Positions 25,830 through 34,360 of a stretch of 64,000 nt of DNA are shown one piece after another. Position 1 is the first letter of the stretch, and each line of letters begins with the position of its first letter. Made by a program: the position numbers and the translations under genes. The DNA is from JALORV01 sp963775635 (GTDB lineage Bacteria > Pseudomonadota > Gammaproteobacteria > Burkholderiales > Burkholderiaceae_F). The stretch is from assembly GCA_963775635.1 (NCBI GenBank), contig CAVZJO010000016.1:744001-808000 (forward strand). Reading direction: 5' to 3'. The notes under the pieces were generated by a model. It did no database searches. It saw nothing but the letters and a program-made list of their open reading frames with translations, and was not told the DNA's origin.

Positions 25830-28592
25830 ATGATTTCCGGTGTTCTGACCAAGATTTTCGGTAGCCGCAACGATCGGCTGCTCAAGACCTACCAGCGCAA
25901 TGTCGAGCGCATCAACGCGCTCGAGCCGACGATCGCCGCCCTGTCCGACGAGGCGCTGCGGGCCAAGACCGACGAGTTTCGAACGCGAGTCGGGGCGGGC
26001 GAGGCTATCGAGTCTCTGCTGCCCGAGGCGTTTGCGGTGGTGCGCGAAGCTGCCAAGCGCACGCTCGGCATGCGGCACTTCGACGTTCAGCTGGTCGGCG
26101 GCATGGTGCTGCACGCCGGCAAGATCTCTGAAATGCGCACCGGTGAAGGAAAGACGCTGGTGGCCACGCTACCGGCGTACCTCAACGCGCTCGAAGGCAA
26201 GGGCGTCCACATTGTGACGGTCAATGATTACCTGGCCAGTCGCGACGCGGAGTGGATGGGCAAGGTCTACACCTTCCTCGGGATGACTGTCGGCGTGATC
26301 CTCAGTCAACAGGCCACCGAGGACAAGCGCGCCGCTTACACCGCCGACATCACCTATGGCACCAACAACGAATTCGGTTTCGACTATCTGCGCGACAACA
26401 TGGAGTATGCGGTCGCCGACCGACGTCAGCGCAGACTGCACTATGCGATCGTTGACGAGGTCGATTCGATCCTGATCGACGAGGCGCGCACGCCGCTGAT
26501 CATCTCGGGGCCGGCCGAGGATCACACCGAGACCTACGTCCGCATCAACGAGCTTCCAAAGCTGCTGACGCGGCAGAAGGAAGAGAAGGACGAGGGCGAC
26601 TACTGGGTCGACGAGAAGGCGCACCAGGTGCACATCTCAGAAGCCGGGCACGAGAAACTCGAATCCATCCTCGCGAAAATGGGACTGCTGGTCGAGGGCG
26701 AGAGTCTCTACGCCCCGGGCAACATCATCCTGATGCACCATTTGAACGCCGCGCTGCGAGCACACACGCTGTTTCATCGCGATCAGCAGTACGTCGTGCA
26801 GAACGGCGAGGTGATCATCGTCGACGAGTTCACCGGTCGGCTGATGCCGGGCCGCCGGTGGTCGGAGGGACTGCACCAGGCGGTCGAGGCCAAGGAAGGG
26901 GTGAAGATCCAGGCGGAGAACCAGACCTACGCCTCGATCACATTTCAGAACTACTTCCGCATGTACGGCAAGCTGGCCGGAATGACGGGGACAGCGGACA
27001 CCGAGGCATACGAGTTCCAGGAGATCTACCACCTGGAAACGGTGGTGATACCGACGCATCGTCCGATGATCCGGATCGATGCGCAGGACAAGGTCTACCG
27101 AACTCTGAACGAGAAGTACAAGGCGATCATCGACGACATCAAGGACGACTACGCGCGCGGCCAGCCCGTGCTGGTCGGCACCACCTCGATCGAGAACTCG
27201 GAGCTGCTGTCGAACCTGCTGAAGCAGGAGAAGCTGCCGCACCAGGTGCTGAACGCGAAGCAGCACGCAAGGGAAGCCGAGATCGTCGCGCAGGCCGGAC
27301 GTCCGAAGATGATCACGATCGCCACCAACATGGCAGGCCGTGGAACCGACATCGTGCTCGGCGGCAACGTCGAGAAGCAGGTGCAGTTCGTCGAGGCCGA
27401 CGCCGCTCTCGACGATGCCGACAAACAACCCAGGATCGACAAGCTGCGTGGCGAATGGCAGTCGTTGCACGAGCAGGTGGTCGGCGCGGGCGGACTGAAG
27501 ATCGTCGGCTCCGAGCGGCACGAGTCGCGTCGGATCGACAACCAGTTGCGCGGCCGCTCGGGGCGGCAGGGGGACCCGGGAGCCTCGCGCTTCTACCTTT
27601 CGATGGAAGACCCGCTGCTGCGCATCTTCGCCGGCGACCGCATGAAGGCGATCATGGACCGGCTGAAGCTGCCCGAGGGCGAGGCGATCGAGGCTGGCAT
27701 GGTGACGCGCTCGATCGAAAGCGCGCAGCGCAAGGTCGAGGCCCGCAACTTCGACATTCGGAAGCAACTGCTCGAATACGACGACGTCGCCAATGACCAG
27801 CGGCGCGAGATCTATGGGCTGCGCAACGAGATCCTCGAAAATGAGGACACTGCAGAGATGGTGGCGAACCTTCGACGCGGCTACTTCACCGATATGTTCC
27901 GCAGTTTCATTCCGGCCGAGTCGGTCGAAGAACAGTGGGATGTTTCCGGCCTGCAGGCTGCGCTTGCCGCCGACTGGCAGATCGAGCTGCCTCTCAAGTC
28001 GATCCTCGATGAGTCGGACTCGGTCAATGACGAGCAGTTGCTCGAGCGCGTGCTGAAGGCAACCGACGAAGCCTACGAATCGAAGATCGCCGCAGTCGGC
28101 CGCGAGGCGTTCTCCGGCTTCGAGCGGTCGATCATCCTGCAGACGCTCGATCAGTCCTGGCGCGAGCACCTAACAGCGCTCGACGCGCTCAGGCAGGGAA
28201 TCCACCTGCGCGGCTATGCGCAGAAGCAGCCGAAGCAGGAGTACAAGCGCGAGTCGTTCGAGCTGTTCGGTTCGCTGCTCGATCGTGTACGGGCCGACGT
28301 CGTCCGCATCCTGATGAATGTCCGCATCCAGTCCCAGGAGGAGGCGCAGCTCGCCGAGCAGCGCATCGAGGCCGAAAGCGAGCGGCGGGCTGAACTGGCG
28401 CGTGCCCAGCACGCGGATTTCGGCCAGGCTGTCGCCGAAGAGGCGGTTGACGTCGAGGCCCTGACGTTGCCCGATGAACCAGAAGCCAAGCCCCAGCCTT
28501 TCAAGCGATATGGAGACAAGATCGGTCGCAACGATCCTTGCCCCTGCGGTTCGGGCAAGAAGTACAAGCAGTGCCACGGCAAGATCGTTTAG
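25830..28592 (+). CDS. secA: Preprotein translocase ATPase SecA
   Basis: Motor ATPase of the Sec export pathway; it pushes unfolded preproteins through SecYEG. It has 920 residues. Walker A 'MRTGEGKTLVATLP' is near residue 100, the DEAD-like 'VDEVDSILIDEART' near 210, then 'TNMAGRGTDIVLGGN' and 'GRSGRQGDPG' in the second motor domain. The C-terminal zinc finger 'NDPCPCGSGKKYKQCHGK' (binding SecB and lipids) is intact. ATG 25830 gives the family N-terminus; GTG 25821 in frame would add three residues. Confidence 0.98.
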   Translation: MISGVLTKIFGSRNDRLLKTYQRNVERINALEPTIAALSDEALRAKTDEFRTRVGAGEAIESLLPEAFAVVREAAKRTLGMRHFDVQLVGGMVLHAGKISEMRTGEGKTLVATLPAYLNALEGKGVHIVTVNDYLASRDAEWMGKVYTFLGMTVGVILSQQATEDKRAAYTADITYGTNNEFGFDYLRDNMEYAVADRRQRRLHYAIVDEVDSILIDEARTPLIISGPAEDHTETYVRINELPKLLTRQKEEKDEGDYWVDEKAHQVHISEAGHEKLESILAKMGLLVEGESLYAPGNIILMHHLNAALRAHTLFHRDQQYVVQNGEVIIVDEFTGRLMPGRRWSEGLHQAVEAKEGVKIQAENQTYASITFQNYFRMYGKLAGMTGTADTEAYEFQEIYHLETVVIPTHRPMIRIDAQDKVYRTLNEKYKAIIDDIKDDYARGQPVLVGTTSIENSELLSNLLKQEKLPHQVLNAKQHAREAEIVAQAGRPKMITIATNMAGRGTDIVLGGNVEKQVQFVEADAALDDADKQPRIDKLRGEWQSLHEQVVGAGGLKIVGSERHESRRIDNQLRGRSGRQGDPGASRFYLSMEDPLLRIFAGDRMKAIMDRLKLPEGEAIEAGMVTRSIESAQRKVEARNFDIRKQLLEYDDVANDQRREIYGLRNEILENEDTAEMVANLRRGYFTDMFRSFIPAESVEEQWDVSGLQAALAADWQIELPLKSILDESDSVNDEQLLERVLKATDEAYESKIAAVGREAFSGFERSIILQTLDQSWREHLTALDALRQGIHLRGYAQKQPKQEYKRESFELFGSLLDRVRADVVRILMNVRIQSQEEAQLAEQRIEAESERRAELARAQHADFGQAVAEEAVDVEALTLPDEPEAKPQPFKRYGDKIGRNDPCPCGSGKKYKQCHGKIV

Positions 28593-28640
28593 CGATCAAC
28601 TTCGCGGGTCGCTGCGCAGACGCGCCTGATCTGAACGCAA

Positions 28641-28659
28641 GAGGGGGCTGCGCCCCCTC
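28641..28659 (+). repeat. GAGGGGGC/GCCCCCTC hairpin downstream of secA
   Basis: Perfect 8-base stem with a TGC loop. It lies 49 bases after the secA stop and has no T-tract, so termination would be weak. The form matches GC-rich dispersed intergenic repeats of Burkholderiales. The rest of the 163-base gap to argJ shows nothing clear. Confidence 0.5.
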
Positions 28660-28755
28660 CTGGACCTCCTCCCAAGGACGCACCGAGGGCAGCGCGCTCG
28701 ATATCCTTCGACCGGCTTAGGGTAAGGTTCGCGCTTTTCCTGGTACCGAGTTGCG

Positions 28756-29982
28756 ATGGCCGTCAACCTGTCTGCGCCGCGTCCCGGTGATCTCCTGCCG
28801 GTGGCAGGAGTGGAACTCGGCTGCGCCGAAGCCGGAATCCGAAAGCCGCACCGCAAGGACCTGCTGGTTGTGCGGCTGTGCGAAAGTGCGGCGGTCGCCG
28901 GCGTATTCACGCAGAACCGCTTCGCCGCTGCGCCGATCCAGGTCTGCCGCGAACACCTTAGCGCAGGCACTGCAATCCGCGCGCTGGTGGTGAACACGGG
29001 CAATGCCAATGCGGGTACCGGCGCAGCAGGGCTCGACGCGGCGCGCGCGACTTGTGAGGCCACGGCAAGGCTACTGGGCGTCTCAGCCGAGGCGGTGCTG
29101 CCTTTTTCCACCGGCGTGATCATGGAGCCACTACCGGTAGACCGTGTGCTGGCAGGTTTGCCGCGTGCAGTCGCCGCGCTGGATGCGCGCAACTGGCTGC
29201 ACGCGGCGGAAGCCATCATGACCACCGACACGGTGCCGAAGGCGACCTCCCGCCGACTCGAGATCGGGTCGACTGTCGTCACGTTGACGGGCATTGCCAA
29301 AGGCGCCGGCATGATCCGGCCCAACATGGCGACCATGCTCGGCTTCATCGCGATGGATGTCGGAGTAGCAAACGACGCACTGCAGGCCATGGTCCGGCAT
29401 GCGGCCGAACGCTCGTTCAACCGCATCACGATCGATGGCGACACCTCGACCAATGACTCGTTCGTCGTCATCGCCAGCGGTACCGGCCGGCTACGCGTCG
29501 GCGACACGTGCGATCCGCAGTTCGGGGCGGTACGGGATGCGCTGGCCGAAGTTGCCGGCGAGCTGGCCCAGGCTATCGTGCGGGATGGTGAAGGGGCGAC
29601 CAAGTTCATCGAAGTGCGCGTCGATGAGGCGGTCTCGACCGACGAGGCGGCGCAGGTAGCCTACGCCGTTGCCCATTCGCCACTCGTCAAGACCGCCTTC
29701 TTCGCGTCCGACCCCAACCTCGGCCGCATACTGGCGGCTGTTGGCAATGCCGGCATCGCCGATCTCGCTCCGGAGCGCGTGCAGTTGTACCTCGATGACG
29801 TCTGGGTCGTGCGCGACGGAGGCCGGCATCCGCAGTACCAGGAAGCGGACGGGCAGCGGGTGATGAAGCAGCCGGAAATCCGGGTGCATTTGAAACTCGG
29901 CCGCGGTGGCGCGTCCACGCTCGTCTGGACGACCGACCTGTCGCACGACTACGTCTCCATTAACGCGGACTATCGATCGTGA
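28756..29982 (+). CDS. argJ: Bifunctional ornithine acetyltransferase / N-acetylglutamate synthase
   Basis: Arginine biosynthesis enzyme that recycles the acetyl group from N-acetylornithine to glutamate. It has 408 residues. The protein is made as a precursor that cleaves itself before the Thr in 'PNMATMLGF' (motif 'KGAGMIRPNMATML'), giving alpha and beta chains; that Thr is the nucleophile. 'VVNTGNANAGTG' and 'TIDGDTSTNDS' are also characteristic. It overlaps the following ATPase gene by four bases (GTGA), so both are in one operon although no functional link is obvious. Confidence 0.97.
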   Translation: MAVNLSAPRPGDLLPVAGVELGCAEAGIRKPHRKDLLVVRLCESAAVAGVFTQNRFAAAPIQVCREHLSAGTAIRALVVNTGNANAGTGAAGLDAARATCEATARLLGVSAEAVLPFSTGVIMEPLPVDRVLAGLPRAVAALDARNWLHAAEAIMTTDTVPKATSRRLEIGSTVVTLTGIAKGAGMIRPNMATMLGFIAMDVGVANDALQAMVRHAAERSFNRITIDGDTSTNDSFVVIASGTGRLRVGDTCDPQFGAVRDALAEVAGELAQAIVRDGEGATKFIEVRVDEAVSTDEAAQVAYAVAHSPLVKTAFFASDPNLGRILAAVGNAGIADLAPERVQLYLDDVWVVRDGGRHPQYQEADGQRVMKQPEIRVHLKLGRGGASTLVWTTDLSHDYVSINADYRS

Positions 29983-30902
29983 CGCCAACGCGTAAGGCGG
30001 ATTCGACAGCGGCGAACGGCGATGCTCTCGCACGTCTGGCCGATATCGTCGAGCGGATCGCTGCGCTGCTGCCGCCCGCGGAAGGGGTGGAGGCCGATGC
30101 CGCAATCGCCTACCGTTGGCGCAAGCGTCGCTACCTGGGGATGGAGCGGGGCGTTCTCGAAGCGGTCGCACGCCCCGCGCTGATTTCGTTCGATCAGCTG
30201 CAGCACGTCGCCGTGCAGAAGGACGCGATCCGGCGCAATACCGCGCAGTTCGTCCGCGGTCTGCCGGCCAACAATGTGCTGCTCACCGGCGCGCGAGGAA
30301 CCGGCAAGTCTTCGCTGATCCGCGCGTGCCTGCACGCATTCGCCGGCGACGGGCTGCGGCTGGTCGAGATCGACAAGCACGACCTGATCGACCTCGCCGA
30401 CCTTGTCGCGCGAATCGAAGGACGATCGCAGCGATTCATCGTGTTCTGTGACGATCTCTCCTTCGATGCAGGCGAGGCCGGCTACAAGGAGCTGAAGGCG
30501 GCGCTCGACGGTTCGATTGCGGGCCGCTCCGACAACGTGCTGATCTACGCCACGTCAAATCGCCGGCACCTGATGCCGGAATTCATGCGAGACAACCTCG
30601 CCGCCCAGTACCAGGAGGATGGCGAAGTTCATCCGGGCGAGGCGGTGGAAGAGCGCGTCTCTTTGTCCGAACGGTTCGGCATCTGGCTGACTTTCTATCC
30701 GTTCCGACAGGACGATTACCTCGACATCGTCCAGCACTGGCTCCAGCAGCTCGGCGTCGGCGCTGATGCGCAGCAAGGCGCGCGGACGGAAGCGCTGCAG
30801 TTTGCGCTGCAACGCGGCTCGCGTTCAGGTCGTGTTGCTCTGCAGTTCGCACGCGATTACGCCGGGCGCCATCGACTGCTGGATTTGTCTACCCAGCGAT
30901 GA
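29979..30902 (+). CDS. DUF815 family AAA-type ATPase
   Basis: A 307-residue P-loop ATPase of unknown function. Walker A 'GARGTGKSSL' is at about 105-113 and a Walker B-like 'IVFCDDLSFD' follows about 50 residues later; 'YATSNRRHLMPEFM' resembles a sensor-1 region. The family (DUF815) is widespread in proteobacteria, and its biochemical role is not established to my knowledge. Starts at GTG 29979 inside the argJ stop and ends in an ATGA overlap with the Nudix/ThiE gene, so all three are co-translated. Confidence 0.88.
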   Translation: MTPTRKADSTAANGDALARLADIVERIAALLPPAEGVEADAAIAYRWRKRRYLGMERGVLEAVARPALISFDQLQHVAVQKDAIRRNTAQFVRGLPANNVLLTGARGTGKSSLIRACLHAFAGDGLRLVEIDKHDLIDLADLVARIEGRSQRFIVFCDDLSFDAGEAGYKELKAALDGSIAGRSDNVLIYATSNRRHLMPEFMRDNLAAQYQEDGEVHPGEAVEERVSLSERFGIWLTFYPFRQDDYLDIVQHWLQQLGVGADAQQGARTEALQFALQRGSRSGRVALQFARDYAGRHRLLDLSTQR

Positions 30903-31912
30903 GCGGCCGGCCCGTCGTCGACGTCGCGGTCGGAGTACTGATCCGCGCCGACGGCCGATTCCTCCTCGCCAGCCGTCCAGCCGGTAAGCCGTACGCCGAC
31001 TACTGGGAGTTTCCCGGCGGCAAGCTCGAGCACCGGGAAGCCGTGCCGCATGCGCTGTCTCGGGAGCTCCATGAAGAACTTGGCATCGACGTCGGCAACG
31101 TCTATCCGTGGATCGTGCGCGAATTCGAATACCCACATGCCCACGTTCGACTGCACTTCTGCCGGGTATATCAATGGACCGGCGTGCCCCACGCCCGCGA
31201 AGGCCAGCAGCTGCAGTTCGCCTCACTTGCGGAGTTGCCGGCCGGACCGCTGTTGCCGGCGACCGTTCCCGTGCTGCGCTGGCTCATGCTTCCCCCGATC
31301 TACGGCATCACCAACGCGAGCGAACTTGGTGTCGGAGAGTTCGATCATCGAGTCCAACGCGCTCTCGAGCAGGGGCTGGAGCTAATGCTGTTCCGGGAGC
31401 CGCTGCTCGATCGAGTGCAGGCGCGGTCGGTTTTCGAAGCCACGCTGAAGCAAGTGCGCAGCGCGGGCGGCCGCCTGCTCGTCAGCAGCCGGCATCCAGC
31501 GGAGTGGGCGAAGACGGCAGACGGCATCCACCTGACTGCCCGCGACCTACGATCCATGACGCAGCGGCCCGAGTGTTCCTGGGTCGGTGCGTCGGTGCAC
31601 GACGCGCGCGAGCTGGCTCACGCCGCCAGGATAGGACTCGATTTTGCGATGTTGGGCCCCGTTGCCGCCACGCGGTCCCATCCGGAGGCGAAGCCGCTCG
31701 GATGGTCGAGATTTGCCGACGAGGTCGCCGGTTCGCCGATCCCCGTGTATGCGGTCGGTGGGCTGTCGCCACGCGACCTGGAACATGCGTTGGCGCTGGG
31801 CGCACAGGGTATCGCACTGCAGCGCGCGGTGTGGTCGGGCGACTATTCCTTCGGATCGTCGGGCGTGACCGAACCATCGACACGCTCGGAAACGCTGCCG
31901 ACGACGGAGTAG
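30899..31912 (+). CDS. Nudix hydrolase fused to a ThiE/TenI-like domain
   Basis: A 337-residue two-domain protein. The N-terminal domain (about 1-130) is MutT-like with a complete Nudix box: G-x5-E-x7-R-E-L-x-E-E-L-G-I beginning 'GGKLEHREAV', predicting hydrolysis of nucleoside diphosphate substrates such as oxidised dGTP. The C-terminal domain (about 140-325) has the TIM-barrel pattern of thiamine-phosphate synthase/TenI ('YGITNASEL', 'GIHLTARDL', 'VGASVHDARELAHA', 'FAMLGPVAATRSHP', 'VYAVGGLSPRDLEHALALGAQGIALQR'). Whether the second domain is catalytic is unclear. The fusion also occurs in other proteobacteria. The last 70 bases overlap convergent yacG. Confidence 0.9.
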   Translation: MSGRPVVDVAVGVLIRADGRFLLASRPAGKPYADYWEFPGGKLEHREAVPHALSRELHEELGIDVGNVYPWIVREFEYPHAHVRLHFCRVYQWTGVPHAREGQQLQFASLAELPAGPLLPATVPVLRWLMLPPIYGITNASELGVGEFDHRVQRALEQGLELMLFREPLLDRVQARSVFEATLKQVRSAGGRLLVSSRHPAEWAKTADGIHLTARDLRSMTQRPECSWVGASVHDARELAHAARIGLDFAMLGPVAATRSHPEAKPLGWSRFADEVAGSPIPVYAVGGLSPRDLEHALALGAQGIALQRAVWSGDYSFGSSGVTEPSTRSETLPTTE

Positions 31913-32034
31913 CTTTCGGCGGCCCAGGCGCCGAGGTCGATCAGCTTGCAGTGCTCGCTGCAAAACGGCCGGAAGAGGTTCTCGGTGGTCCATTTCACCG
32001 AGGTTGCGCAGACAGGGCAACGAACGGTCACCAC
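31843..32034 (-). CDS. yacG: DNA gyrase inhibitor / zinc protein YacG
   Basis: A 63-residue protein binding one zinc through four cysteines: 'CPVC' (7-10) and 'FCSEHCKLIDLG' further on, a standard YacG pattern. YacG is known to bind GyrB and inhibit gyrase in E. coli. It lies directly downstream of zapD and coaE on the minus strand, the same conserved neighbourhood as in E. coli (coaE-zapD-yacG). It overlaps the convergent Nudix/ThiE gene by 70 bases. Confidence 0.95.
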   Translation of the reverse strand: MVTVRCPVCATSVKWTTENLFRPFCSEHCKLIDLGAWAAESYSVVGSVSERVDGSVTPDDPKE

Positions 32035-32040
32035 AACGGT

Positions 32041-32811
32041 TCAGAAGGCGCAAAGTGCCAGTTCGAATGGGATGTCACGATCTGCGGGGCGCGGTTTCAG
32101 GTCTCGGTCCTGCGTCGTGAACCGTATCCACAACATGTACTTGTTTGCGCTGATCTCCGGGATCGCGTGCAGCGCGCCATCGACCCGGACCTGCAACAGC
32201 GCGTAGGTGCGGCCCTGCAGCATCTGCTGAAAAGCGCCTTGCGCTGCGACCTGACGGCTGCGGTGCGCCGTTTCACGAAGGAGCTTAAGCACGATACCGA
32301 GTGCAGAATGGAACTGCATCAGCGGCTGCACCCACGACTGCAAATCTCGAGTGCGGCTTTCCACGTCGCGCGTCAGCCAGGCATGATACGAAGGCAGGTC
32401 GAACTCGCACGTGCCGCCTGGGATGATCGCCCGACTTCGAATGCTCATCAGCCATTCATTGTCGCGAATATGCTGACCCGCCTTGCCGGTCGTGGCGTTG
32501 AGTGCCTGTTGTGCCTGATCGATGTCCGCCAGCACCGACGCGAGGGCGGCTTCTGACACCTGCGGGTTGTTGCGCAGTGCCTGCAGCGTCTGCTTGTGTC
32601 GCTCGAGCTCCTGCAGCAGGTCGGACTTCAGGTCGGCGCGCGAAGTGACCTCGAGGATTTCGAACAGCGTCAGCAACGCGGTGTGATGACTGTAGGGATG
32701 CTGTTCGCCGCAGAAGTAGAACAGCTTGTCGAACAGGTCCTCCAGCCGAAGCAAGGTGCGTATCCGTTCGCTGAACGGATACTCGTAGAGAATCTGATCT
32801 TGGTTCGACAT
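32041..32811 (-). CDS. zapD: Z-ring associated protein ZapD
   Basis: Cytoplasmic FtsZ-bundling protein (formerly YacF/DUF1342). It has 256 residues, mostly helical in the first half ('YEYPFSERIRTLLRLEDLFDKL' region) with a beta domain afterwards ('PGGTCEFDLPSYHAWL'). It binds the FtsZ C-terminal peptide, which is present in the FtsZ of this window. ATG 32811 gives the family N-terminus 'MSNQDQILYEYPF'; an upstream ATG in frame would overlap coaE and add unrelated residues. Six bases separate it from yacG. Confidence 0.95.
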   Translation of the reverse strand: MSNQDQILYEYPFSERIRTLLRLEDLFDKLFYFCGEQHPYSHHTALLTLFEILEVTSRADLKSDLLQELERHKQTLQALRNNPQVSEAALASVLADIDQAQQALNATTGKAGQHIRDNEWLMSIRSRAIIPGGTCEFDLPSYHAWLTRDVESRTRDLQSWVQPLMQFHSALGIVLKLLRETAHRSRQVAAQGAFQQMLQGRTYALLQVRVDGALHAIPEISANKYMLWIRFTTQDRDLKPRPADRDIPFELALCAF

Positions 32812-32845
32812 GGGCGCGGCATGCGCAGGGATCGCTTCGACGATA

Positions 32846-33478
32846 TCACAGGGACCGCGCCGGAATGGGCATTGCGGCGTGTGCAAGATACCTCTGATGG
32901 AGTCGGGCTACGCGCTGCTCGATCACGTTCAAGGGGGCCTCGTTGAAGATTACGTCGTCAGCCGCTGCAACCCGCTCGCTCCGATCAGCCTGGGACTTCA
33001 AGATCGCAAGAGCCGTCGATGCATCGATGCCCGGCCGGGCGCCGACGCGCGCGAGTTGCGTAGACGTGGTGCAGTCGATCACGAGCACCCGGTGCACGCG
33101 TGTCGTCCAGTCGCGCGATTCCACCAGCAGAGGAATGACGAACACAACGTAGATCGTGGCAGCCGGCAGCGCGGCCGAACGCTCCTTGGCGGCCGCGCGT
33201 ACGTGAGGATGCAGGATAGACTCGAGCCGACGGCGGATCGCCGGGTCGGCGAATGCGCGCGCCCGCATCGCGGGACGGTCCAGGCCGCCGTCGGCGGTCA
33301 ACGCTTCTGGACCGAACTCTGCCCGCAGCGTGTTGATGGCCGCGCCGCCCGGCGCCACGAGTTCGTGCACCAGAACGTCGGCGTCAACGATGGCGGCGCC
33401 CAGTCGCTGCAGTTGTGCGGCGATCGTGCTCTTCCCGCTTCCGATGCCACCGGTCAGGCCGACACTGAAAATGCTCAT
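32846..33478 (-). CDS. coaE: Dephospho-CoA kinase
   Basis: Last enzyme of coenzyme A synthesis, phosphorylating the 3'-hydroxyl of dephospho-CoA. It has 210 residues. The P-loop 'GLTGGIGSGKSTIA' is at residues 7-20, followed by 'DADVLVHELVAPG' and 'VFVIPLLVES'. It overlaps pilD by four bases at its start and lies 34 bases upstream of zapD, so it is part of a pilB-pilC-pilD-coaE-zapD-yacG minus-strand run. Confidence 0.96.
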   Translation of the reverse strand: MSIFSVGLTGGIGSGKSTIAAQLQRLGAAIVDADVLVHELVAPGGAAINTLRAEFGPEALTADGGLDRPAMRARAFADPAIRRRLESILHPHVRAAAKERSAALPAATIYVVFVIPLLVESRDWTTRVHRVLVIDCTTSTQLARVGARPGIDASTALAILKSQADRSERVAAADDVIFNEAPLNVIEQRVARLHQRYLAHAAMPIPARSL

Positions 33479-34320
33479 CCGCCCGGAATGAACCAGTTGA
33501 TCAGACGATCGCCGAACAACAGCACGAAAAAACCGGCACTCGCCAGGTAGGGTCCGAACGGAATCGGGATCTCACGTGCACGCCGCGCGAGCACAATCAG
33601 CGCGATTCCGACCAGAGCGCCGACCACTGAGGCCAACAGTACGACGGGAAGCAGCGCTTTCCACCCCATCCACGCGCCGAGTGCAGCCAGCAGCTTGAAA
33701 TCGCCGTAGCCCATGCCCTCCTTGCCGGTGGTTAGCTTGAACGACCAGTAGATCAGCCAAAGTGAAAGATACCCTGCTACGGCGCCGAGGACGGCGTCGC
33801 GTAGCGTCACGCCGGGAAGCGCGCCTAAGAGGTTGGCGAGCAATCCGAGCCACAGCAGCGGGATCGTCAAGTCGTCAGGCAGCAGTGTGGTGTCCGCGTC
33901 GATGAAGGTCAGCGCGATCAGTGCCCAGGTCAGCATCAGCGCGAGGCCAGCAGTCAAGCCGAGTCCGAACCGCCATGCGATTAGGCCGGACAACAGGGCC
34001 GTCAGCGCCTCGACCAGCGGGTACCGGACGGAAATCGAGGCCCGGCAGCTAGCACACTTCCCTTTGAGCAGCAGCCAGGACAGTATTGGTATGTTGTCCC
34101 GCGCGCGAATCGGCGTCGAACAAGTCGGGCAGCGGGACCGCGGTACCAGCAGGTTGTAACGTCCGGTATTGGGCGGTTCACGCCCCTCGAGTTCGGCGCA
34201 CTGGGCTCGCCACTCGTTCTCCATCATGCGCGGCAACCGGTGGATCACCACGTTGAGGAACGAGCCGACCACCAGGCCGAGAACTGCCGCAGCGACGACG
34301 GCCTGAGATTCCGACAACAC
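33475..34320 (-). CDS. pilD: Prepilin peptidase / N-methyltransferase PilD
   Basis: Inner-membrane aspartic protease that cleaves type IV prepilin (and type II secretion pseudopilin) leaders and methylates the new N-terminus. It has 281 residues. The cytoplasmic loop has the zinc-binding C-x2-C pairs ('CPTCSTPIR', 'CASCRAS'). Catalytic aspartates are in 'FIDADTTLLPDDL' and the 'GMGYGDFKLLAALGAW' GxGD motif. About eight membrane helices. It lies 40 bases downstream of pilC; no prepilin gene is in this window. Confidence 0.97.
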   Translation of the reverse strand: MLSESQAVVAAAVLGLVVGSFLNVVIHRLPRMMENEWRAQCAELEGREPPNTGRYNLLVPRSRCPTCSTPIRARDNIPILSWLLLKGKCASCRASISVRYPLVEALTALLSGLIAWRFGLGLTAGLALMLTWALIALTFIDADTTLLPDDLTIPLLWLGLLANLLGALPGVTLRDAVLGAVAGYLSLWLIYWSFKLTTGKEGMGYGDFKLLAALGAWMGWKALLPVVLLASVVGALVGIALIVLARRAREIPIPFGPYLASAGFFVLLFGDRLINWFIPGG

Positions 34321-34360
34321 GTTAACGAGCAGGCCGTTCGACGCCTGCTAGCGCGGCTGC

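Noticed and set aside
26637..28169. 510-codon open frame antisense to secA
   Set aside because: GC-rich third-position bias opens long frames opposite real genes. The product has no family signature and secA is certain on the other strand.
31108..32556. 482-codon plus-strand frame across the Nudix, yacG and zapD genes
   Set aside because: It overlaps three well-supported genes in other frames and has no domain.
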